From: Faecalibacterium sp.
Lineage (GTDB): Bacteria; Bacillota; Clostridia; Oscillospirales; Ruminococcaceae
NCBI GenBank assembly: GCA_022652735.1
Contig: JALCRP010000015.1
Location: forward strand, 1 to 42,446
DNA: 42,446 nt
Direction of reading: 5' to 3'
The notes under the pieces are model-generated. The model was not told the origin of the DNA. It saw only the letters and a program-made list of their open reading frames with translations, and made no database searches. A program made the position numbers and the translations under genes. Position 1 is the stretch's first letter; every line of letters starts with the position of its first letter. Below, piece after piece: positions 24,336-32,200 of this stretch.

Positions 24336-24791
24336 TTAGCTTTCCCCATTTGGTTTATTTTCTTTCTTCCCGGCTGTGGCATTTGGCACAAGTTGTGCCG
24401 TGATCGCGCCGATGGTAATACCCGACAAAGTGCGGATACAATCCTCGTTCATGCGGGCATAGATGTCATCCATCACAGCGGCCATGCCCGAACATATTTG
24501 ACATGCGCGGTCGACATCGCCGCTGCGCCAGTGGCTCGAAACCGGCTCTTCCCCTAGCGCCTCTATCACTTGCCGCAGCGTAATTGCCGCCGCGCCGGGC
24601 AGCGTACAATAGCCGCTGTTTTTGCCCTCGCGGGCTTCTACAAGGCCGGCATGGTGCAGCCGGGCCATTACCTTGCGCACCCGGGCGGGGTTTGTGCAGA
24701 TGTTATCCGCCAATACCCCGCTCGGCGTCAGCGTCCCTACATGCTCAAGATAGACAAGCGCATGCACCGCCACCGCAAATTCTGCTGTCAT
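24336..24791 (-). CDS. Rrf2-family transcriptional regulator
   Basis: Winged-helix regulator of 151 residues. The Rrf2 pattern is clear: VAVHALVYLEHVG, ADNICTNPARVRKVMARLHHAGLVEAREGKNSGY (helix-turn-helix and wing), then the effector segment. That segment has only two close cysteines, CQIC (C97, C100), rather than the three that bind iron-sulfur clusters in IscR or NsrR, although C32 and C62 are also present. A thiol switch is therefore more likely than a cluster (inference). It is the first gene of an operon with trxA and trxB and probably controls it, with a promoter at 24914-24941 that overlaps imperfect inverted repeats. Confidence 0.88.
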   Translation of the reverse strand: MTAEFAVAVHALVYLEHVGTLTPSGVLADNICTNPARVRKVMARLHHAGLVEAREGKNSGYCTLPGAAAITLRQVIEALGEEPVSSHWRSGDVDRACQICSGMAAVMDDIYARMNEDCIRTLSGITIGAITAQLVPNATAGKKENKPNGES

Positions 24792-24913
24792 TGTTGTACC
24801 TCCCGCCCGGCTTTGCTACAGCCAGCCTGTTGCTTTTCTGCCGGCATGGGCCGGCTTGTTGGTTGCCCTATGCAAGTGTTTGTTTTGTGTTGGGGATTCC
24901 TTTTTCTTATGTA

Positions 24914-24941
24914 ATTATACCAGTTACAGTTATATTGTCAA
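24914..24941 (-). promoter_or_regulatory. rrf2-trxA-trxB promoter
   Basis: On the minus strand TTGACA (24936-24941), 16 bases, TATAAT (24914-24919). The spacer holds AATATAAC and the -10 region GTATAATT, an imperfect inverted repeat that could be the Rrf2 operator. The leader of about 115 bases contains a GCCGGC/GCCGGC hairpin (near 24840-24855). Confidence 0.8.
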
Positions 24942-24998
24942 GCGTAACTTTTTCGGTGAAAAAAAATACGCCACAAACTCAAATTTGCCGTTCGCTTT

Positions 24999-25030
24999 TT
25001 AACCGAACTTTTACCCCTGTCTGGTATAGT
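24999..25030 (+). promoter_or_regulatory. Promoter with shared 18-base element, site A
   Basis: TTAACCGAACTTTTACCC (24999-25016), 8 bases, TATAGT (25025-25030) followed by AT. The same 18 bases with the same 8-base gap and TATAGTAT occur on the minus strand at 37653-37684, upstream of the giant surface-protein operon. The -35 position lies inside the element and does not resemble TTGACA, which suggests an activator or an alternative sigma factor. It drives the MucBP-like surface protein. Confidence 0.75.
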
Positions 25031-25091
25031 ATCTACAGAAAGAGAAATACCATCCGAGCCGAGATAAGACGCCAATGAGGAGAATGTATCC

Positions 25092-26015
25092 ATGAAAAAG
25101 CAGATCAAAAAAATTGCAGCAGTTCTGGCAGGCATGTCGATTGCCTGCACATGCTTGCCGATGGCAGCTTTTGCGGCGGATGCTCCTCAGTACAATATCG
25201 TATTCAGCGCCGGCGAGTGCGGCACGATCCCCAATAATATGGTGCCCAGCAAGGCAGGCAGCGTTGTTTCCCCCGTGGTTACGGTAAAAGACAGCGACCT
25301 TTACAGCGCCTATGAATTTTACTGCGCCGATACGAACGAATCGGTTCAGATCGACCAGAACAGCATGACGGCCACTGTTCCGGTTACCGGCGATGCCATT
25401 TATGTAGCACAGTATATCGCCGCCAACAGCGCTTTGAGCTGCACGATCCAGTATGTGGACGAATCCGGCATTGAGATTGCGCCTTCCAAATCTTATCGTG
25501 TACAGAGCGGCGATTCCGTTGCAGAAGCTGCTGCGGCGGTAGCGGGCTACACTTACGCTTCTGCAGATTATACCGTAAACGGCGGCGCCGCACAGGCATA
25601 CGCCGGCAGCGTAAAGGTTACGAGCGCTACCGCCATCGTGTTCCACTACACTGCAAACGCTAATGTAATCACCAATACCACGACTACGACCAACACTGTA
25701 TATACCGATAATGTCACAACGGTTGGTGCTGCGGCTGTGGCCGGCGGTGCCGGTGCAGCGGCCGGGGTTGGCGGCACGACGATCACGGACAATGAAACGC
25801 CGCTTGCTGGCGGCAACGGTAATGCGGCCGGCGCCGGCGAAAGCGCTGCTTCTTCGCAGCCCAGCGAGACGATTGAGGACAGCGAAGTTCCGCAGGCCGC
25901 CTCTGTGCACAGCGTAAGCGTGGCGATGGTCGCCGGCATCCTCGCGGCGGTTGCCGTCGCAATGGTTGCGGTAGTTGTGTTCATTCGCAAGAAAAAGAGC
26001 GCACATCAGGGCTAA
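25092..26015 (+). CDS. Secreted MucBP-like surface protein with C-terminal membrane anchor
   Basis: A 307-residue exported protein. It has a signal peptide (residues 1 to about 29, cleavage near AFAA), an N-terminal beta-rich part, a MucBP-like module (about residues 115-175, CTIQYVDESGIEIAPSKSYRVQSGDSV split over two strands) and a Thr/Asn- then Ala/Gly-rich linker. The linker contains ITDNETPLAGG, a motif often seen before the anchor of clostridial surface proteins. A hydrophobic helix at about 273-297 and a KKK tail end the protein. No LPXTG motif is seen, so it is probably held in the membrane rather than sortase-linked. GAGGAGAA precedes the ATG. Its promoter shares an 18-base element with the giant surface-protein operon, implying joint regulation. 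Ligand unknown. Confidence 0.8.
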   Translation: MKKQIKKIAAVLAGMSIACTCLPMAAFAADAPQYNIVFSAGECGTIPNNMVPSKAGSVVSPVVTVKDSDLYSAYEFYCADTNESVQIDQNSMTATVPVTGDAIYVAQYIAANSALSCTIQYVDESGIEIAPSKSYRVQSGDSVAEAAAAVAGYTYASADYTVNGGAAQAYAGSVKVTSATAIVFHYTANANVITNTTTTTNTVYTDNVTTVGAAAVAGGAGAAAGVGGTTITDNETPLAGGNGNAAGAGESAASSQPSETIEDSEVPQAASVHSVSVAMVAGILAAVAVAMVAVVVFIRKKKSAHQG

Positions 26016-26038
26016 TCCGTTAGCCCCTTAGGATAGAG

Positions 26039-26074
26039 AGAAAGCGTCCCGGCATTGCTGGGACGCTTTCTTTA
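26039..26074 (+). terminator. Terminator after the MucBP-like gene
   Basis: AGAAAGCGTCCC (26039-26050) and GGGACGCTTTCT (26060-26071) pair perfectly over 12 bases, followed by TTATC. Confidence 0.9.
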
Positions 26075-26352
26075 TCTTTGCGGTGTCCCGTACAGCGCTT
26101 TGGCAGGCCATGCGCGAGAGCGATGCTTTCCCCCATGTCTGTTCTTGCAAAGCACTTCCCCGCTTTCTCTGCCCTGCCGCTATAGGCCCGGTCGGCTCAA
26201 ACTCATATCCCCCGCAGGAGCCAGGCGCTGCCTTGTTAAGCGCCCGAGAGGCACCGCGCGTCCGCAAGGCATAAGGCACAAGACGCAGGACGTATTCCGG
26301 CATATTTTCTCCGTACTATGTGCTCCCTATCCATCGTATATGCGCTATACGC
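26075..26352. other. Unassigned spacer between two terminators
   Basis: Open frames exist on both strands (for example 26028-26303 minus), but none has a ribosome binding site or a recognisable domain, and the minus frame runs through the terminator at 26039. Local inverted repeats such as GGCGC/GCGCC (about 26225-26246) and CGTCC/GGACG (about 26259-26293) hint at RNA structure, without matching a family I know. Confidence 0.35.
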
Positions 26353-26404
26353 AAAAAGCGGCGCGCCTCACGAACCGTTTCGGTTCTGTCGGGCGCGCCG
26401 CTTT
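26353..26404 (-). terminator. Terminator of the giant surface-protein operon
   Basis: AAAGCGGCGCGCC (26355-26367) and its exact complement (26392-26404) form a 13-base-pair stem, with an inner GAACCG/CGGTTC stem. Read on the minus strand it ends in TTTTTGCG. It lies 75 bases past the last gene of the operon. Confidence 0.88.
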
Positions 26405-26478
26405 GGCTTTTAACCTATTTTGTCCGCGGTATCTGTACTTTTCTTACAGAAAGCCGCCATCAAATCTGTACAATCGAA

Positions 26479-27270
26479 TTACTGCTTGTTCTGCTGTTTA
26501 TTCTTTTTGCCGCGATGAATCAGCAGCACCAGTAAAATGATACCTACCGCAAATACGATGCCGAGCAGCAAGAGCGGCGCGGTATCGCCCGTCTGCACAC
26601 GCTGCACGATTTGCCGTACAAGCGTATTGGTCTGTGTGTTCGTTTTCGTAACCGTGACCGTATGGGTCTGCGTATCCTGCGCCAAGAAGCGGTAGTCGAT
26701 TGAGGCAAGCTTATTCTGGTAATCGTTTGCCGAAGCCGAACCGTTGATCGTCATCGTCAACTTCACCATTGCCGTCTGGCCATTTTTAAGCTGTGCCACG
26801 TTCATCCATTTGCCCGCCGTATCGTCGCCGGCAACTGTGGTGCCCGTCAGAGAATTTTGGAATTCCTGTAAGCCGCTGGCGTTTTGGCCACCCGCCGTGT
26901 CGCTGTAAAGCGTCGAGGTCGTATCGCCCTGCGTCACTGTTAAATCAATGGTGTAAGCGGTAGGGTGTGCGATTCCGCTCGAAGCAGAGCGAGTCATCGT
27001 GCCGCTTTCAAACGGCAGCGTGGAAAGATCCATGTAAAAGTCTGCCGTTGTGCCGGAATCATTGCTCAGCGTAATTGTCTGTACGCAGGTGCTGCCCGGC
27101 AATACGCCGGAAAACGTTTGGTCATTGCCGGTTGTCGTCAGAGCCTTTTGGCCGGTATAGGTCACCGTCGAATCCTGCTGCTGGTCGACTTGCCCTTCGG
27201 CAAACGCCCCCATACAAAAGGTGCAGGCTACTGCGGCGGCGAAGAGCAGGCTCAAAATTCTTTTTTTCAT
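26479..27270 (-). CDS. Secreted surface protein with C-terminal membrane anchor, last gene of the operon
   Basis: A 263-residue exported protein. It has a signal peptide (MKKRILSLLFAAAVACTFCMGAFA), an extracellular beta-rich domain of about 180 residues with the look of an immunoglobulin-like fold (VLPGSTCVQTITLSNDSGTTADFYMDLS), a Thr-rich stalk (TVTVTKTNTQTNT), a membrane helix at about 231-252 and a KKNKQQNKQ tail. RVQTGDTAP just before the helix resembles a decayed sortase signal without the LPxTG core. GAGGAGAAGG precedes the ATG. It is made with the TasA-like proteins and may act as their membrane base (inference from context and topology). I do not recognise a named family. Confidence 0.75.
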   Translation of the reverse strand: MKKRILSLLFAAAVACTFCMGAFAEGQVDQQQDSTVTYTGQKALTTTGNDQTFSGVLPGSTCVQTITLSNDSGTTADFYMDLSTLPFESGTMTRSASSGIAHPTAYTIDLTVTQGDTTSTLYSDTAGGQNASGLQEFQNSLTGTTVAGDDTAGKWMNVAQLKNGQTAMVKLTMTINGSASANDYQNKLASIDYRFLAQDTQTHTVTVTKTNTQTNTLVRQIVQRVQTGDTAPLLLLGIVFAVGIILLVLLIHRGKKNKQQNKQ

Positions 27271-27289
27271 TTTTTCCTTCTCCTCACGC

Positions 27290-27967
27290 TTACAGCGTTA
27301 CAGCGGTAATCGTACCGTCAACGATGGTTGCCTGTGTGCCCCATGCGGCGAGAATCGCGTTGGTGTTGACCGTATCGTTGCCGGCCAAATACTGTACGGC
27401 CTGCGCAGAAACGCGAATCTCCGGCTGATAGCCCTGATTTGCCAGCCCCGCGCGCTCGCTCAAGCGAACGCTGTCCAAAAAGCTTCCCGTTGCGGCGTTG
27501 CTTTCCAGATGCCCCGTATGCACAAGCACAATTTGCTCTGCGCTTTTACGCAGGACAATCCATTCTGTGCCGCCGTAAGCATCCCCAGCCGCCAGCGTAT
27601 CCAGCCCATCCAAAATAATATCAGAGGGATTCGTTGCGCCGGAAGTATCCTTTTCGCCGTCTTTCGTCCAATACTTTGTAATGGTAACGCACACATATTC
27701 CGAGGTACTGTCCGTATTTTCTGCGGTATAGCCAATCTTCTGCGCGGCGCCGCCCGGAACAAGCTGATTCAGCGCGGTCGTCTGATCCGCGTCTGCCTGC
27801 GCATCGACAGCTGTATTTTCGGCCGAAAGCTTAACCGCCAGCGTTGGCGTATCATAGTTGCCCGTGATCGTGCCGCTCGTTGTTGTAGCATACGCCAGCG
27901 TAACGCCCACCGTGGCAACGGCCAAGATGCATGCGATCATGCTCAGTAACAGCAGTTTCTTTTTCAC
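27290..27967 (-). CDS. SipW-type exported protein, TasA/camelysin-like
   Basis: A 225-residue protein starting at GTG 27967, eight bases after AAGGAG. The N-terminus has the long hydrophobic, SipW-type signal ending GVTLAYATTTSGTITGNY, close to the GxTxAYFTD-like cleavage region of TasA proteins, though the usual F-T-D is changed to A-T-T. The rest is beta-rich: VPGGAAQKIGYTAENTDSTSEYVCVTITKYW is typical of TasA/CalY domains, in which a proline-glycine turn precedes a strand. No C-terminal anchor is present. It lies 43 bases after the sipW gene, its probable processing enzyme, and 19 bases before the last gene. Fibre subunit or minor pilin role is inferred. Confidence 0.75.
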   Translation of the reverse strand: MKKKLLLLSMIACILAVATVGVTLAYATTTSGTITGNYDTPTLAVKLSAENTAVDAQADADQTTALNQLVPGGAAQKIGYTAENTDSTSEYVCVTITKYWTKDGEKDTSGATNPSDIILDGLDTLAAGDAYGGTEWIVLRKSAEQIVLVHTGHLESNAATGSFLDSVRLSERAGLANQGYQPEIRVSAQAVQYLAGNDTVNTNAILAAWGTQATIVDGTITAVTL

Positions 27968-28010
27968 TTTGCATTCTCCTTCTTTTCTGATGGAAGATTT
28001 GTTTCAAAGC

Positions 28011-28526
28011 TTATTTCGTCGTGTTCTTCCCTTTGCGTTGATCGTCAGCGGCAAAAACTTCGGGAAGAAATACGGCCAGAAGCAAAAGAATCAGAATTGC
28101 GGTAATGGTTAGGATACCTGTTTTGGTTTCGACCCATTCGCATACCGCGCCTACTGCGGGGACATGAAATGCCACCTTGCCGATCACGGCATTCGCCATT
28201 GTGGTCGTCAAATCCGGGGTATTGTTGGCGTCGCCCTGTGTTGCGATGTTGCCCGCCTCGTCAATGGAGACGATGCGGTGCGTCACTACCGAGCCATCGG
28301 CTTTGCGGAAGGTGATTACATCGCCCACCGCAAGCGCCGTGCCGCCCGTAGGCTTTAGCACCACCAGCGAGCCCGTGGGGATCGCCGGCTCCATGCTGCC
28401 GGTGCGTACCGCATACAGCCGCATGCCCACCGCGCGCGGCACCAGCAGCAGCGCCGCAAATACCAGCATGACAACAATCAGGCACCAGACAATTCCGTTC
28501 CAGATTTTATGCAGTGTTCTCCGCAT
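28011..28526 (-). CDS. sipW: Signal peptidase I, SipW (ER-like) type
   Basis: Membrane-bound signal peptidase of the archaeal/ER-like type, 171 residues. Membrane helices flank the catalytic part (about residues 11-30 and 135-155). The nucleophile is Ser44 in RTGSMEPAIP. The general base is a histidine, H83 in VVTHRIVSI, instead of the lysine found in ordinary bacterial enzymes; this is the hallmark of SipW. Acidic residues GDANNTPD follow (D99, D105). SipW proteins process TasA-like fibre proteins encoded beside them, and here two such genes flank it. AAGGAG lies 11 bases before the ATG. Confidence 0.92.
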   Translation of the reverse strand: MRRTLHKIWNGIVWCLIVVMLVFAALLLVPRAVGMRLYAVRTGSMEPAIPTGSLVVLKPTGGTALAVGDVITFRKADGSVVTHRIVSIDEAGNIATQGDANNTPDLTTTMANAVIGKVAFHVPAVGAVCEWVETKTGILTITAILILLLLAVFLPEVFAADDQRKGKNTTK

Positions 28527-28595
28527 GAATCGTTTTGCTCCTTCAATCCAGCCCGGCCCCGGGCCTCATCGGCCAGAGGGCGGGCGCTTATGCTG

Positions 28596-29189
28596 TTACG
28601 GGTTTGTGGCCATGCCAGAGGAAGCTGTAAACAATTTCCCGCTGTCATACAAGGCCCAAATCGTTTGTGCATCTGTTGTGGAGGTTTGGTTTCCGCTGTT
28701 GTCCGTATAGTACACTTCCGTCGGGACAGCTTCGGATTCCACATAAATGCGAAGCCCGAGGCTGACCAGCTCTTCTTCGGTATAGTTTGTTTGTGCTGCG
28801 GCATTGCTGTTTTTGTTTGCCGTAACGGTAGTAAACAGGGGGCTTGTATTCGCATTGGGCGCTACGGCGCTTTCATAGTAATACCAGCCATCTGTGCCGT
28901 TGGTTTTCCAATCGCCGTAAAAGCCGCTGATCGTGACAAGGTTCGCCGGCGAAACCGTATAGCGCATCCGCACATAACAGGCGATTTCACTGTCGTTTTT
29001 TACAGAAGGCTTTTTCGTGGTCAGCCCGCTGTTACCTTCCTGAATTTCCGTCTTGATCGAAGCGACCGAATAGTTGTTTTTCTCGCTGGCGGTATCCGTG
29101 AAGTAGGCGAAGGTGCTGCCGACCATACCGGCGGAAAGCGCCGCTGTCAGGAGCGCGGCCATTGCGATCAGTTTCAAATTTCTTTTCAT
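28596..29189 (-). CDS. TasA/camelysin-like SipW-dependent fibre protein
   Basis: A 197-residue exported protein with the classic SipW-dependent signal: a hydrophobic run followed by STFAYFTDTASEKN, then a beta-rich domain (IACYVRMRYTVSPANLVTISGFYGDWKTN). TasA and CalY proteins form extracellular fibres or act as surface proteins in biofilms. The ATG at 29189 has AGGAGG nine bases upstream; an ATG at 29210 would add seven residues and overlap the preceding gene. No membrane anchor or sorting signal follows. It lies 17 bases after the giant gene and 69 before sipW, in the order substrate, peptidase, substrate. Confidence 0.85.
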   Translation of the reverse strand: MKRNLKLIAMAALLTAALSAGMVGSTFAYFTDTASEKNNYSVASIKTEIQEGNSGLTTKKPSVKNDSEIACYVRMRYTVSPANLVTISGFYGDWKTNGTDGWYYYESAVAPNANTSPLFTTVTANKNSNAAAQTNYTEEELVSLGLRIYVESEAVPTEVYYTDNSGNQTSTTDAQTIWALYDSGKLFTASSGMATNP

Positions 29190-29206
29190 TCTAAACCGCC
29201 TCCTCA

Positions 29207-32200
29207 TCAAGCGTTCTTCGGCGTATTGCCGTTGCCGTTACCATCGTTACCGCCATCGCCGTTTCCGTCGTCCTTGGGCTTACCAAGGTCATTTGTGGCG
29301 GGTATTACCGCTACTGCGTCCGCCGGGCGGGTAGTATCTGTCTTCTGCTCTGCAGGGGCACTGTGCACCGGATAGTTGCCATTAAAGCCGCTCTCCGTGG
29401 TGTACTGGAAATTGCCCTCGTTGTTTGCCGCCGTATTGGTGACAGCCGCAGCATACGAGAGGTAGCTGTCGCCTTTCAGCTTATTGACAAAGCTGACGCT
29501 GGCCGCCGCGCGCGCCGGCCCATCGGCGGCGTTCTCCGTAGGCGCGCTCAAAGCGACCGTTTTGGTGCTGCCATCCGCCGCCGCATAGCGGCCGGTGGAA
29601 AGCTCGGTAATCTCATATTCGCCCAGCGGCAAGCCTGCGAGAACCACGCTGTTCTTCTGGTTTTCTGCGGCCGTATCGCCGTTAAACTGGATCGCCGCGG
29701 CATACGTGACATTCGTCTTGGTGTTGCGCACGGTAAAGGTGAAGGTTGCCGCGCCAAAACTTGGCTCATATTTGTCGATCGTCTTTTCGATGGTCAAATC
29801 GCCAACCTGCACGGTATTTGTCACTGCAACAGCCTGCTTCGTCAGGGTCGGCTGCGTTGTATCGGCTTCCAGCGTCTTGGTTTCGCCGATCGTAGCAGCA
29901 TAGTTTTCCACAGGCGCTTCCGCAACCGTATAAACGATTTCCTTGCCCGCGGCGTCGTACTTCGGCAGGTTGATAAAGCGCGCCTGCCAATCGTTTTCTG
30001 CGGTAACTTCCTGCGTGGCAACCGGCGTCGTTGCGCCGTTCGCCATCAGCTGATAGGTGATGCTATTCGGCCGCAGGCCGTCAGAATTGCTGAAATCCTG
30101 CCAAACCTTGGTGACATCGAGGTTAACCGTCGCATAGGTGTTGGTGAAGTTCATCGCATCCGCCGCAACGGCTTCCGCTGCATTCGCAGCCTTGGCCGCA
30201 TAAGCTACTTCCACTGTAAACGGCTTGCCGTCGCAGTTGTCTTTCACGGTAACGGTTACCGTATACACGGTGTTGTCCTTCGTGATCGACTGATTGCTCA
30301 AATCGTTTTCTTTGACCGTGTAGCTAAAGGTGCCGGTGCCCGTAACCTTGTCGCTTGCGTCCGCCGCATAGGTCAGGTTGTCCTGCGTATAGTAGAAGCT
30401 CGGGAAGGCCGTAATGCCGGCTTCGGTTTTCGCGCCTTCTTTGGGGGCATCATTGCCGACCGTCAGCGCGTCCGTGCTGATTGCGTTGCCAGCTTTGTCG
30501 TTCATCGGGGCGGGGTTCGTGTTATCCGCCGCGGCGATGCTAAAGGTAAAGTCATTGGCCTTCAGCTGGTAGTTTTCGTCCGCGGTATCCACGTTTTTCG
30601 TGCCGTGGATCAGGTTTTCGCCTTCGGCCTCTGTGCTGCCGTCGGCGGTATAGGTGTTTACGAAATCCGCCGTGGTTGCGTCGGTAAGCTGCTTGCCGGT
30701 GGCGTCATAGTACGCCACGTTGGCCGTTAGGCTGCCCTTCTGATCGTCCGTTACGGTAACCTTTACGGTGTAGCTGGCCGTATCATACGTAATGCCGTTT
30801 GCAGCATCGCTCGGCTTCTGCTCGGCGACAGTATACGTAAACTTTTTGCTGGCGGCATAGGCGTCGCCGTCTTTCAGATCGGCCAGCGTGTACGTGATGT
30901 CGCCAAAGCCGAACGCGGTGCTCTTAGTATCTTTGGCTGCGGCCGGGTTTTGGATGGTCTTGCTGCTATCAGCGGCATCCGCCGGCATCGGGGCGTTATC
31001 ACCCGTCAAGGTAAAGCGGAACTCGCCCGCGAAGAGGGCACGGCCATTCAGCGTCTTGGTGGCTTGGATCGGGTCTTGCACCGTCAGAGCGGCCGCCGTA
31101 TAGGTGTTGGTAAAGTTCAAAGCCGTCGTGTCCGGCGCGTTATCCTTCGTGATAGCAGCGCTATCCGCACCTGTAATGCTCGTAACTTTCGCTGCAAGCT
31201 TGCCGGTGCCCGGGTCGCTCACATGGACGATGACCGTATACACGGTGTTGTCGTAGGTAATGCCGTTTGCAGGGGTATTTGCCAGCTCGGAAACGGTATA
31301 GGTGAAGTCTTTTCCGGCGGCCTTATCCGTCACATCGCTAAGCTCCGTAGCCGTATAACTTAGGCCAAAGCTAAAGTTTTGGCTATTTCGATTTACGATC
31401 TTCGTATCTGTTACGGAGCCGTCCTGCTTCAACTGGATCGTGAATTGATCGTTTTCGTTCCAAGCACGGCCCGTCAGCGTTTTGCTGCCGGAAAGGGTGA
31501 TTTGATCGCTGTCGGCCGCCGTGTAGGTGTTTGCGAAGTTGGCGGCTTGTGCGTTTTTGGCTGTCGTATCCGTAATGAGTGAGCCGGAAAAATCTTTGGT
31601 TTTTGCGTAGGTGACCGTAGTAGCCAGCGTACCATTATGTGCTGCATCCGAAACGTTAACCGTAACGGTATATTCGCTATTGTCATAGGTAACGCCGGCT
31701 GTGCTTGCATCAGCCGGCTGCTGCTCTGTGACGGTATAAGTGAAATCTTTGTTTATTGCGCCGCCGAGGTCGGCCAGCTTATAATTCAGCGGGAAAGTGA
31801 AAGAAGATGCGTCCTTATTTACCGTCGCGGTCTGGGTATTGGCAATCGTATTGCCGTCCTTGTCCACCTGTGCAAGCTGGATGGTGTAGCTTTCCGTGGC
31901 ATTCCATGCGCGGCCCGTCAACGTCTTGTTGCCGGAAACTGTCGCTGCGCCGGTAGCGGCATAGGTGTTTGTAAAGGGCAGCTGCACATTTTTCGTAGCG
32001 CTGGTTTGCGCATCTTTCTGGGCATTATCCGTCCACGAGATGGAGCCTAGCGCCAGCTTGCCGGTTTGGGTATCATCCACAATAACGATCTGCACCGTAT
32101 AGACATTGCTGTCATAAGTGATGCCGGCCTTTGCCTCCTGCGTTTCCTGCACCTTATAGGTGTAGGTGCCCGCGGCAGTAAAGGTGATGCTGCCGAAGCT

